64,000 nt of DNA from Bacillota bacterium. Lineage in GTDB: Bacteria > Bacillota > Clostridia > Christensenellales > Aristaeellaceae. The notes under the pieces were generated by a model. The model was given only the letters and a program-made list of their open reading frames with translations. It did not search any database and had not been told where the DNA came from. Positions 43,415-51,280 of this stretch are shown piece by piece (the stretch's first letter is position 1; every line of letters starts with the position of its first letter). The DNA lies in assembly GCA_023436585.1 (NCBI GenBank), contig JAEZIN010000028.1, positions 620,001 to 684,000 of the forward strand. Direction: 5' to 3'. The position numbers and the translations under genes were made by a program.

Positions 43415-43480
43415 ATGATGTTTACGCGCATGTACCCTTGCCAAATGCTTATGGTCGTCATTAGAAACATGCGCGTGTAG
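43415..43480 (+). CDS. Leader peptide (upstream ORF) of the exporter operon
   Basis: 21 codons plus stop: two ATGs at 43415 and 43418, seven bases after AAGGGAT. The peptide begins MMFTRMYPCQM and ends RNMRV, and is rich in methionine. Its DNA contains a perfect 10-bp inverted repeat (ACGCGCATGT at 43424-43433, ACATGCGCGT at 43467-43476). It stops nine bases before the first arm of the next hairpin, so a ribosome stalled at its end would cover that arm. Confidence 0.55.
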   Translation: MMFTRMYPCQMLMVVIRNMRV

Positions 43481-43488
43481 CGGCTGAA

Positions 43489-43557
43489 GCCGGTGCAGGC
43501 GCAAGCTTACGCACCGGCGGAATCTTTTAAAGACCGCGGTGCATCCGCGGTTTTTTT
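43489..43557 (+). terminator. Attenuator: competing hairpins and terminator
   Basis: Hairpin 1: GCCGGTGC (43489-43496) with GCACCGGC (43511-43518). Terminator: ACCGCGG (43533-43539) with CCGCGGT (43545-43551), then seven T. Alternative: GCACCGGCGG (43511-43520) with CCGCGGTGC (43534-43542), one bulge, which excludes both. It lies 25 bases before the first gene of the operon. Confidence 0.75.
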
Positions 43558-43581
43558 GTATCCATTTTGGAGGTGTGGGAT

Positions 43582-44574
43582 ATGGACAGGGAAGCAATAA
43601 TGGTGGAAAACCTGCGCAAGGATTACCGTGCCCGCGTGAAGGGGGAGGGGCTGAAGGCGGGTATAAAGGCGCTTTTCAAGCCGGAATACAAGCAGGTGGA
43701 GGCGGTGAAGGACATTTCGTTTACCGTGCAAAAGGGCGAGATGCTTGCCTTTATCGGGCCCAACGGCGCGGGAAAATCCACCACCATCAAGATGATGACG
43801 GGCATCCTGCATCCGACTTCCGGATTAATGCGCGTATTGGGGTATGATCCGGTCAGGGAGCGGCGGACGCTGTGCGCGCATATCGGCACGGTGTTCGGGC
43901 AGCGCTCGCAATTGTGGATGCACCTGCCGCCGGTGGACAGCTTTGCCATGATCGGGGCCATCTACGGCATAGACGATGACGAGCGGCGCAGGCGGGTTGA
44001 CGTGCTGGCACAGCGGTTTGGCCTGGGGGAATTTTTGCACACGCCGGTAAGGAAGCTATCGCTGGGGCAGCGCATCCGCTGCGAGATTGCGGCGTCGCTA
44101 CTGTATGAGCCGGAGATATTGTTCCTGGATGAGCCCACCATCGGCCTGGATGTGGTGGTAAAGCAGGCGATACGGGAGCTGATACTGGAATGGAACAGGG
44201 AAAAGGGCGTGACGGTGTTTTTGACAAGCCATGATCCGGGCGATGTGGAGCACATCTGCCGCCGCGCGATGGTGATCGATCACGGGCAAATCGTGCTGGA
44301 TCAAAGTGTGGAGGAATTGAAGGCATCGTACCTGAACCGCAAGGTGATCACCGTGAAGTTTACGGAGCCGAGGGCGCTTTTGGAGATGGCCGGGGTGAAG
44401 GCGGAAACAAGCGGCGCGCAGGCAGTGCTTACGGTGGATACGCGTGTGCGGCCCATAGGCGAAGTCATGCAGGCGGTAACGGCGGAGGGCGGCGTGGCGG
44501 ATATTACGGTGAATGATCCGCCGATGGAGGAAATTATCACGACGATCTTCAAATCCCGGGAGGTGGGCTTGTGA
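43582..44574 (+). CDS. ABC-2 type exporter, ATP-binding protein
   Basis: 330 residues from ATG 43582 with GGAGG eight bases before. Walker A FIGPNGAGKSTTIKMM, Q-loop VFGQRSQLW, signature LSLGQRIRCEIA, Walker B ILFLDEPTIGLD, switch TSHDPGDVEH. A C-terminal extension of about 90 residues follows. With two downstream permeases it forms a three-gene exporter of the DUF990/ABC-2 group, often linked to drug, lipid or peptide export. The stop overlaps the GTG of the first permease. A promoter, leader ORF and attenuator precede it. Confidence 0.94.
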   Translation: MDREAIMVENLRKDYRARVKGEGLKAGIKALFKPEYKQVEAVKDISFTVQKGEMLAFIGPNGAGKSTTIKMMTGILHPTSGLMRVLGYDPVRERRTLCAHIGTVFGQRSQLWMHLPPVDSFAMIGAIYGIDDDERRRRVDVLAQRFGLGEFLHTPVRKLSLGQRIRCEIAASLLYEPEILFLDEPTIGLDVVVKQAIRELILEWNREKGVTVFLTSHDPGDVEHICRRAMVIDHGQIVLDQSVEELKASYLNRKVITVKFTEPRALLEMAGVKAETSGAQAVLTVDTRVRPIGEVMQAVTAEGGVADITVNDPPMEEIITTIFKSREVGL

Positions 44575-45362
44575 AGGGGCTGCGAAAGTATGGCGTGATC
44601 GCCCGCGTGCACGTGCAGAACGCCTTCAACTACCGGGCGCGGGTGGTGAGCGGGCTGTTGTTCTACACGCTGTTCATCTTCGTGTTTTTCAGCCTGTGGG
44701 GCGCTATTTATAAAGAAGGATCGGTGCATGGATACACCCACGGGCAGGTGGTGTGGTATTTGATTGTGACGGAGCTGGTGGTGTTTGGCTGCCGGATTCC
44801 CATTGTGGGGGAGATCAACGAGGATATCAAGACAGGGAACATGGCCTACCTGCTCAACAGGCCGGCGCACTATATCGCCTATCAGGCGGCGGCAGCGGTG
44901 GGGCATGTGGCGGTGAATCTGCTGTTTACGGGTACGCTGGCGGTGGCGCTGGGTATGGTGTTTGTGGGGCCGGTGCCTAATTTTCAGTGGGCGGCGCTGC
45001 CGCTGATGCTGTTCAGTGTGGTGTTGGGCATCGCGCTGCAGTTTTTCGCGCTGATGGCCGTGGGGCTGACAGCCTTTCGGCTGGAGGACAACAGCGCCGT
45101 GTATTTGATCTATCAGAAGCTGGTGTTCATGCTGGGCATGTTTTTGCCTGTGGAGTTTTTGCCCGGCTGGCTGCAGGGGATTGCCAGGGTGCTGCCGTTT
45201 TCGTATGTGGCCTGGGGGCCTGCCAGGCTGTTTGTGGATTTTTCATGGGGACTGTTTTTGCAGGTGGTGCCAATGCAGGTGCTGTGGATATCGGTGATGC
45301 TGGGGGTATCCCTGTTGATGTACCGGGGCGGGATGAGGAATTTGCAGGCGAATGGGGGGTAA
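44571..45362 (+). CDS. ABC-2 type exporter permease 1
   Basis: 263 residues from GTG 44571, overlapping the ATPase gene by 4 bases. Six transmembrane helices. An ABC-2 coupling region follows the first helix (EINEDIKTGNMAYLLNRPAH), and VEFLPGWLQGIARVLPFSYVAWGPARL is the conserved C-terminal part. Works as a heterodimer with permease 2. Confidence 0.92.
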   Translation: MKGLRKYGVIARVHVQNAFNYRARVVSGLLFYTLFIFVFFSLWGAIYKEGSVHGYTHGQVVWYLIVTELVVFGCRIPIVGEINEDIKTGNMAYLLNRPAHYIAYQAAAAVGHVAVNLLFTGTLAVALGMVFVGPVPNFQWAALPLMLFSVVLGIALQFFALMAVGLTAFRLEDNSAVYLIYQKLVFMLGMFLPVEFLPGWLQGIARVLPFSYVAWGPARLFVDFSWGLFLQVVPMQVLWISVMLGVSLLMYRGGMRNLQANGG

Positions 45363-45389
45363 GGGAGGGAGGCGCGCCTGCTGGAATGG

Positions 45390-45562
45390 GGGTTTCGCGC
45401 CTGCGGGCGCGACCAAAGGGCTTTCCGGTCGGTCCAGCTTGCTCAATAGTCGCATTGCTGCGCTGCCGCTTGCACTGCTCCTTTTCGCCAGCCTCCTCCG
45501 CCTCGCTTCATCCGCCACTGGCGGCGCTTCGGCTACGGAGCTCATTGGAATCCTTCGGGGGG
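45390..45562 (+). repeat. Family A repeat, long form (A11), inside the ABC operon
   Basis: CGCGCC, TGCG, GGCGCG. The long insert has a perfect CCGCC/GGCGG hairpin and GGCTACGGAGC. It ends TCCTTCGG. It lies between the two permease genes. Confidence 0.88.
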
Positions 45563-45597
45563 CATGGGATAAGGGATCATTAGCGGATGGGAATGGG

Positions 45598-45653
45598 GTT
45601 TCGCGCCTGTGGGCGCGACCAGGGCTTTCCGGTCACCCTGGACCTTCGGAGGC
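45598..45653 (+). repeat. Family A repeat, short form (A12), inside the ABC operon
   Basis: CGCGCC, TGTG, GGCGCG. Second stem CCAGGG with CCCTGG. It ends 44 bases before the second permease start. Confidence 0.85.
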
Positions 45654-45697
45654 AGCCCCGAGTAGATGTATCGCTGGAGAACGGGAGAAATGAAGAT

Positions 45698-46486
45698 ATG
45701 AAACGTCATTTGAAAATCGCATTCCGATACTTTAAGGTGAATCTGGCCTCGGCCATGGAATACAGGTCCAGCTTTTTAATGCAGGCATTTGGCATGGCCA
45801 TTTCCAACGCCACATTCGTGTTCTTCTGGTGGGTGGCCTTTTCCCAGGTGGGCGGGCGCATCGGCGGATACGATTTCAAGGATGTGATGTTTATATGGGC
45901 GTTGTGCAGCACGGCATTTGGCTTAAGCCACGTGCTGTTCGCCAACGCCGACCATTTGACGCGGCTGATTGTGACGGGGGAGTTGGATACGTTCCTATTG
46001 CAGCCTTGCAACCTGCTGTTGAACATGTGCTGCGCGCGCACGTCCCTTTCGGCGTACGGCGATGTGCTCTACGGCGTGGTGCTGATGGCGCTGACCCAGG
46101 GCGGGGACGGCGCGGCCTGGCTGTTCTTCGGGTTGGGTGTGCCGGTGGGGGCGCTGCTGATTACGGCCATCGGGTTGACGGCGCATACGCTGACCTTCTA
46201 TTTTGGGGATGCATCCTTTGCGGGGGGCATGAGCCAGGAATTCGTGGTTAATTTCTGCATTTACCCGGAGGGTATATATCACAACGCCGTGCGGGCGCTG
46301 ATGTTCACGCTTATACCTGCGGCGTTCATCGTGCATGTGCCGCTGCGCCTGGCCAGGGGATTTACACTGGGCTGGCTGCTTGTATGGCTGGCGGCGTCCG
46401 CGGCGTACTGTTCGTTTGCGGTCTGGTTTTTTTACAGAGGGCTGCGCAGATATGAGTCGGGGAATTTGATTATTACCAGGTTGTGA
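45698..46486 (+). CDS. ABC-2 type exporter permease 2
   Basis: 262 residues from ATG 45698 behind GGGAGA; the longer frame runs into repeat A12 and is rejected. Six helices. It has a KVNLASAMEYRSSFLMQAFG start, a coupling segment VTGELDTFLLQPCN and an FTLIPAAFIVHVPLRLARGF end, matching the second permease of DUF990-type exporters. It is separated from permease 1 by 335 bases of repeats, although all three genes face the same way. Confidence 0.9.
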   Translation: MKRHLKIAFRYFKVNLASAMEYRSSFLMQAFGMAISNATFVFFWWVAFSQVGGRIGGYDFKDVMFIWALCSTAFGLSHVLFANADHLTRLIVTGELDTFLLQPCNLLLNMCCARTSLSAYGDVLYGVVLMALTQGGDGAAWLFFGLGVPVGALLITAIGLTAHTLTFYFGDASFAGGMSQEFVVNFCIYPEGIYHNAVRALMFTLIPAAFIVHVPLRLARGFTLGWLLVWLAASAAYCSFAVWFFYRGLRRYESGNLIITRL

Positions 46487-46509
46487 TAAATAGAGGTGTA
46501 TTGAAAAAG

Positions 46510-46681
46510 GGTTTCGCGTCTTCGGACGCGACCAAAGGGCTTTCCGGTCGGTCCAGCCTGCTCAATCGGCGCATTGCTCACTATCGTTCGCACTGCTTGT
46601 TTCGCCGGCCTCCTCCACATCGCCCTAATCTGCCACTGGCAGAGGCGATGTTACGGAGCCTTTGGAAACCTTCGGAAGCCA
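46510..46681 (+). repeat. Family A repeat, long form (A13)
   Basis: CGCGTC, loop TTCG, GACGCG. The insert has TGCCACTGGCAGA instead of CCGCC/GGCGG. It ends AACCTTCGG. It fills the gap between convergent genes. Confidence 0.85.
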
Positions 46682-46752
46682 TATTTCTGATATAAAAAAT
46701 ATAAGACAGCGTCGCTGCTCCTTATATATGATAACACCATGAATATTAAGGC

Positions 46753-47712
46753 TTACTGGAACTCGCTTTTTAAGCTTCTTGTAAACAGCGAATCCAGCGT
46801 GGTTTTGGGGTCCTTCCCTTCATACAAAACAGCGTATACGGCGTTGCAGATGGGCAAATCCACATTATACTCCCTGCCAAGACGGACAAGTGCCTTCACG
46901 GCATAATAGCCTTCCGCCAGCTCCGTATAGGGCTCTTTGCGTATAAAGGTTTCGCCAAACTTCCTGTTGTGGCTAAAAGGGGAAAACACGGTGGCCTCGT
47001 AGTCGCCCAGATGGCAGAGCCCGTAGGCGGAAAGCTCGCTGCCGCCCATGGCGGATATCAGCCTGGCGATTTCCCTGGTGCCCCTGGACATCAGTGCGCC
47101 TTTTAATGTAGGCAGGCAAAAGCCGTCCAGCATGCCGGCCGCGATGCCAATGACGTTCTTCGAGGCGGCGCCGATCTCGTTGCCAATGAGGTCCTGGCCG
47201 TAGTAAAAGCGGATCAGGTCGCTGGAGAAGGCGTCCACCAGCTTCGTTTTTGTTTCATGATCCTGGCTGTCGATGACCATGCAGTTGGGAATCCCTTTTG
47301 CGAACTCCTGCACGTGGCCAGGCCCCAGCCATACGGCGACGCTGTTTGTGCGGTCGATGGTATCGGTGGCGATTTGCGACAGCCGCCTGCCCGTGTCCGC
47401 CTCCAGCCCCTTCATGCACAGAACAACTGTCTTGTTTTGCATATGGATCTTATGAAGCTCATTCATCAGGCTTTGAAGGTGCTGCGAATCTATGGATATA
47501 ATTACCGTATCCGATGAATGGATATCTGATAAGGAGGAAGTCAGGCCTATGCGGGTGCTCAGCTTCACAAGGCCGTTGTCCCTGCGCGCCTGAAGCTCCT
47601 TCAAATGCGCGGAGTCTTTCCGGCCGTACAAGGTTACATCATGGCCGATCTTGTCCAAATACCAGGCGATAAAGGTTCCCCAGCGGCCGCAGCCGATAAC
47701 CGTTATGTTCAT
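46753..47712 (-). CDS. gpsA: Glycerol-3-phosphate dehydrogenase (NAD(P)+)-like
   Basis: 319 residues from ATG 47712; the longer frame enters a repeat. Rossmann motif VIGCGRWGTFIAWYL at the start, the conserved lysines in LCMKGLEAD and GAASKNVIGIAAG, and substrate-site sequences such as NEIGAASKNV. It makes sn-glycerol-3-phosphate for membrane lipids. The N-terminus (GCGRWGTF) and several internal segments differ from typical GpsA, so this may be a divergent paralogue. Repeats A13 and A14 flank it. Confidence 0.85.
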   Translation of the reverse strand: MNITVIGCGRWGTFIAWYLDKIGHDVTLYGRKDSAHLKELQARRDNGLVKLSTRIGLTSSLSDIHSSDTVIISIDSQHLQSLMNELHKIHMQNKTVVLCMKGLEADTGRRLSQIATDTIDRTNSVAVWLGPGHVQEFAKGIPNCMVIDSQDHETKTKLVDAFSSDLIRFYYGQDLIGNEIGAASKNVIGIAAGMLDGFCLPTLKGALMSRGTREIARLISAMGGSELSAYGLCHLGDYEATVFSPFSHNRKFGETFIRKEPYTELAEGYYAVKALVRLGREYNVDLPICNAVYAVLYEGKDPKTTLDSLFTRSLKSEFQ

Positions 47713-47807
47713 TCCGCCATTTCCCCCGGTATAATCTGCATATCGGCAGGCAAAGCCATACGCCTTTTTATGATACAAGGGCTGTGTTGCAATGTCAAAT
47801 CGCGGGT

Positions 47808-47850
47808 GTTTCACCCCGGCGGGGGCGACCAAAGGGCAAACCTTCGGATG
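47808..47850 (+). repeat. Truncated family A repeat (A14)
   Basis: TTTCACCCCGGCGGGGGCGACCAAAGGGC-type start (split here by position 47808-47836), then directly ACCTTCGG. The second half of the hairpin is deleted. Confidence 0.7.
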
Positions 47851-47925
47851 TAACTTCTCCTTGAGTCCAGGGCCTGCATGTCACAGGTAGGGGAGGTGTT
47901 ACGCAGTTTTGGTCGGTTCAGAGGT

Positions 47926-48090
47926 GTTTCGCCCCGGCGGGGGCGACCAAAGGGCTGTCCGGTCGCCCTTTGGAAACCTTCGGATGCACATTCTCGTTGA
48001 GTCCAAGGGCTGCACCCATCTGTGCCGCCCTAACCCGGTGCAGGCAGAGACGGCGATCCGGAGCCTTTGGAAACCTTCGGGTGCAAAATC
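47926..48090 (+). repeat. Family A repeat with partial second unit (A15)
   Basis: CGCCCC, loop GGCG, GGGGCG: all changes compensated. CCAAAGGGC and GCCCTTTGG follow, then CCTTCGG. A degraded insert and a second CCTTTGGAAACCTTCGG end at about 48080. It lies in the divergent gap between gpsA and the M24 peptidase gene, where promoters must also lie. Confidence 0.8.
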
Positions 48091-48256
48091 GTAAAGTAGG
48101 CTTTCGGCTCCGTTCATTCCATAAGTGGCCGGGATCTTTCCTGCCGCGTTTACATTCTTCTTTCCCGGGATGAAAAAAATAGTGGAAACAATTCCATGCT
48201 TGTGGTAAAATACCAAAGGATATGCCTTGTTTCTCCATGGGTATTGAAGGAAGGAC

Positions 48257-49336
48257 GTGAAACATACCTTGGACCGCGCAAATAAGCTGCTGGAAGCGAT
48301 GCACATAGGCGCTGGGGAAGCGGTTCTTTTACATAACCCCTCCAATATGTTTTATATCAGCGGGTATACCGGCGAAGGGCTGGTGTTTTTAACCGCCGGC
48401 ATGAAGGCCGTGATTACGGACTTCCGCTATACGGAGCAGGCGGAAAAACAAGCGCCCGGCTTCAAGGTCCACATGACCACCAGGGACTGCGACCAGAATC
48501 AGACCATTTTTCATCTTCTAAAAGAGCACAGTATCGATAAGGTCTATTATGAGGACGACCACATCACCGTCAGGGATTTCCGAGACATGGAAAAGACGAT
48601 GGAGGGTATGTCCTTTTTCCCTGTAAACAGGGCCCCGGAAAAGCTGCGGGAGTTAAAGGACGAAACCGAAATTCAAAAAATGGCGGAAGCCTGCAGGATC
48701 ACCAGCGAAGCCTTTGAGTACATCCTTGGCGTTATCAAGGAAGGCATGACCGAGCTGGAAATTGCCAGGGCGTTGGAGAACTATATGGTGACCCACGGCG
48801 CGCAGGAGCTTGCCTTCCACACCATTGTGGCCTCCGGCGAAAACGGTTCGCTGCCCCACGCCATCCCCGGCGAGCGCAGGGTGCGCAAGGGCGACATGAT
48901 CACTCTGGATTTTGGCGCGAAGGTGGACGGCTACTGCGCCGACATGACGCGCACCGTGGCGCTGGGTCAGCCCAGTGATCAGATGCGGCATGTGTATGAC
49001 GTGGTGTTTACCGCCCAGCAGATGGCGCAGGATGGGCTAAAAGCCGGCAAGGTGTGCCGCGATGTGGACGCAATCGCCAGGGATTACATCTACGCCCAGG
49101 GCTTTTCGGAAAACTTCGGCCACGGGCTGGGGCATTCCCTGGGCATCGATATCCACGAAGCCCCGAGGCTTTCCATGCTGTGCACCGATATCACAAAGGA
49201 GAACCATGTGCTCACCGTGGAGCCCGGCGTATATCTGCCCGGCGTCGGCGGCGTGCGCATTGAAAATAGCTGCGTCGTAACGAAGGACGGCTGCTATTCC
49301 CTGACCACAGCGCCCAAAGAATTGATTATCCTGTAA
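48257..49336 (+). CDS. pepP: Xaa-Pro aminopeptidase, peptidase M24
   Basis: 359 residues from GTG 48257 behind AAGGA. A creatinase N-terminal domain (1-125) and a pita-bread domain with the metal ligands: two aspartates (LDFGAKVDGYCADMTRT), histidine (GHGLGHSLGIDIHE), and two glutamates (VEPGVYLP, RIENSCVV). It removes N-terminal residues before proline. It is followed by efp as in many Firmicutes, where both genes concern proline-rich sequences. Confidence 0.96.
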   Translation: MKHTLDRANKLLEAMHIGAGEAVLLHNPSNMFYISGYTGEGLVFLTAGMKAVITDFRYTEQAEKQAPGFKVHMTTRDCDQNQTIFHLLKEHSIDKVYYEDDHITVRDFRDMEKTMEGMSFFPVNRAPEKLRELKDETEIQKMAEACRITSEAFEYILGVIKEGMTELEIARALENYMVTHGAQELAFHTIVASGENGSLPHAIPGERRVRKGDMITLDFGAKVDGYCADMTRTVALGQPSDQMRHVYDVVFTAQQMAQDGLKAGKVCRDVDAIARDYIYAQGFSENFGHGLGHSLGIDIHEAPRLSMLCTDITKENHVLTVEPGVYLPGVGGVRIENSCVVTKDGCYSLTTAPKELIIL

Positions 49337-49395
49337 TACGGCTGGTCAAACTTTCGCATGATAATCTTACGCAACTTAAGATGGAGGAATGGATT

Positions 49396-49953
49396 ATGAT
49401 TACTGCTGGCGAATTCCGCAAGAACATTACCATTGAGTGGGACGGAGGCGTGTGGAACATTGTGGATTTCCAGCACGTGAAGCCGGGCAAAGGCGCGGCC
49501 TTTGTTCGCGTCAAGATCAAGAACGTCATGACCGGCGCCGTAGTGGAGCGCACCTTCAACCCCACCGACAAAATGCCCAGGGCCATCATTGAAACAAAGG
49601 AAATGCAGTACCTGTACAAGGACGGCGAACTGTACTACTTCATGGACCTGGAAAGCTACGAGCAGCTGCCCATCAACCATGACCAGGTGGAGGACGCCAT
49701 CCCCTTTGTGAAGGAAAACACCAATGTCACCGTGCGGTTCTTCAAGGGCGCGGCCTTCTCCGTGGAAGCGCCCAACTTTGTGGAGCTGCTGATTACCGAT
49801 ACCGAGCCCGGTTTCAAGGGCGACACCGCCTCCACCACCTACAAACCGGCCACCGTGGAAACGGGCTACACCCTGCAGGTGCCGCTTTTCATCAACACCG
49901 GCGACCGCATCCGAATTGACACCCGCGTGGGCGAATACATGGAGCGCGCGTAA
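49396..49953 (+). CDS. efp: Translation elongation factor P
   Basis: 185 residues, the family length, from ATG 49396; the GGAGGA used as binding site lies inside the 5-codon longer frame. Three beta domains. The tip loop is KPGKGAAFVR, with the lysine that carries a modification in Firmicutes EF-P. It rescues ribosomes stalled at polyproline. The gene forms a transcription unit with pepP upstream (59-base gap) and the CD1247-like gene downstream (36-base gap). Confidence 0.98.
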   Translation: MITAGEFRKNITIEWDGGVWNIVDFQHVKPGKGAAFVRVKIKNVMTGAVVERTFNPTDKMPRAIIETKEMQYLYKDGELYYFMDLESYEQLPINHDQVEDAIPFVKENTNVTVRFFKGAAFSVEAPNFVELLITDTEPGFKGDTASTTYKPATVETGYTLQVPLFINTGDRIRIDTRVGEYMERA

Positions 49954-49989
49954 GCGCCGAACCGCATAGGGCGGGAAAGGGAGAGAACC

Positions 49990-50445
49990 ATGAGCAATCT
50001 GACGGACCGGGCTTCCTTTTTGAGAGGCTTGGCACAAGGCATGCAATTGAACAAGGATACCAATGAAGGCAAGCTTCTTTCGGAGATCATCGATGTGGTC
50101 GGGGAAATGGCCAAGGAGATGGAAAAGCTCCAGGAAGCGTACGACGAGCTGAACGAATACGTGGAAAGCATCGACGACGACCTGGCCGACATGGAGGAAG
50201 TCATCTTCGGCGACGAGGAAGAAGACGACGAAGAGGAATGCGGCGAGGACTGCGATTGCCACGACGACGAGGAAGAAAACGGCGAGACCATCTCCTATGC
50301 CTGCCCCCACTGCGGCCATGAGATGGAGTTCAACGCCGGCGATGTGGATTTTGACGAGGATGTTCTTTGCCCCGCCTGCAAAAAGCCCGTGTTCCCGGAA
50401 TACGAGCCCGGCGATGACGAAGAGGATGAGGACGACCAGGAATAA
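49990..50445 (+). CDS. CD1247-type protein with zinc ribbon
   Basis: 151 residues. The N-terminal helical domain (MSNLTDRASFLRGLAQGMQL) matches the CD1247 N-terminal family of Clostridia. A coiled segment and a very acidic linker (EEEDDEEECGEDCDC) follow, then a zinc ribbon with CPHCG and CPACKKP, and an acidic tail. Function unknown. In Clostridia this gene usually stands between efp and the spoIIIA operon. Here the spoIIIA operon is 22 kb away. Confidence 0.9.
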   Translation: MSNLTDRASFLRGLAQGMQLNKDTNEGKLLSEIIDVVGEMAKEMEKLQEAYDELNEYVESIDDDLADMEEVIFGDEEEDDEEECGEDCDCHDDEEENGETISYACPHCGHEMEFNAGDVDFDEDVLCPACKKPVFPEYEPGDDEEDEDDQE

Positions 50446-50509
50446 GGTTTTGGTATGCACCAGGGCGGATGATCCCATGTGGATCATATGAGCGTGATGG
50501 GCAGGTAAT

Positions 50510-50542
50510 AAGGCTCCGCTCCTTCGGAAGCGGGGCCTTTTC
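50510..50542 (+). terminator. Terminator of the pepP-efp unit
   Basis: AAGGCTCCGCT with AGCGGGGCCTT (one G-T pair), then TTTTCC. Confidence 0.8.
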
Positions 50543-50704
50543 CGTAGAAAAAATAGAGAAATTTCGAAAAGGAGAAACGTATTGAAACGTATTTCATAGG
50601 ATGTACTGCGGCAGGAAAAGCGGGAATCCAGCGATGGCGGATATGGAAGTTTCCCCGCTGTTTATAGGTACTGGAATGTCTTGCTTTTAGTACAATGGCC
50701 GGTA

Positions 50705-50733
50705 TTGACTTTCCTGCGGATATGCTGTATAGT
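50705..50733 (+). promoter_or_regulatory. Promoter upstream of the ammonium transporter locus
   Basis: TTGACT at 50705-50710, 17 bases, TATAGT at 50728-50733. A terminator begins right after the predicted transcription start. Confidence 0.7.
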
Positions 50734-50740
50734 ACACTTC

Positions 50741-50783
50741 AACAAAGGTGTTGCAAGTATTTCTTGCAAACCCTTTGTTTTTT
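50741..50783 (+). terminator. Promoter-proximal terminator
   Basis: AACAAAGG/CCTTTGTT plus TTGCAAG/CTTGCAA (loop TATTT), then TTTTTT. It begins at the predicted +1, so it would give a transcript of about 45 bases: either a tiny RNA or an attenuator. Confidence 0.75.
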
Positions 50784-50842
50784 ATCCTATGGTTTTTCAC
50801 AAGATCAGCGGCCAAACAGTCTGAATAGTGCATCAGGGTAAG

Positions 50843-50879
50843 GGCAAAGGAGCCTGGCAGCGGGCTCCTTTGCCTTTTT
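50843..50879 (+). terminator. Second leader terminator
   Basis: Perfect 12-bp stem GGCAAAGGAGCC/GGCTCCTTTGCC followed by TTTTT, 54 bases before the small membrane gene. Its CAAAGG could alternatively pair with CCTTTG of the first terminator. Confidence 0.85.
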
Positions 50880-50932
50880 CTATCTGATAGCCGTTCAGCC
50901 GCGACCGATTCAGTCAGGAGGGGGGTGGTGAT

Positions 50933-51217
50933 ATGAAGGAGCAGGGATACGGGAAGACCGTCGAAAGAAAAAAGGTCGTCGCAGTCGGGTTTTTGTATGT
51001 GGTATCCTCGGCGATTACGCTTCTTGGGCTGTCCTTTAGCGTATACAGTGTGATCAACCATGTGGAGTTCCAGGTGGCGCAATCGATGATTCCAGGTGCC
51101 GTGTTTGGCGTGGTCATCGCATTTCTTGGTGTTCGGTACTTCTTGGCGGTTGGGAAACTGAAAGCCGCAGTCTACAGATCAACCTCGCGGTTTTCCTTAA
51201 GCAATTTCAAAAAATAG
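50933..51217 (+). CDS. Small membrane protein ahead of amt
   Basis: 94 residues, ATG 50933 after AGGAGGGG. A basic start (TVERKK), two transmembrane helices (AVGFLYVVSSAITLLGLSF and VFGVVIAFLGVRYFLAV) and a basic tail. No family recognised. It sits between two leader terminators and the ammonium transporter, 63 bases ahead of it, and may be co-transcribed with it. Confidence 0.75.
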   Translation: MKEQGYGKTVERKKVVAVGFLYVVSSAITLLGLSFSVYSVINHVEFQVAQSMIPGAVFGVVIAFLGVRYFLAVGKLKAAVYRSTSRFSLSNFKK

Positions 51218-51280
51218 CGTCGGATTCTTCATCGAGGCAATGATTCATATTCAAATTGATAAATTAGACGAGGTGTTTGT

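Noticed and set aside
43400..43560. T-box riboswitch in the exporter leader
   Set aside because: ACCGCGG recalls the T-box motif, but the AGGGTGG part, a specifier loop and an antiterminator of the right layout are absent.
50741..50879. ANTAR-type antitermination target before amt
   Set aside because: The hairpins lack the paired six-base loops with fixed A and G positions.
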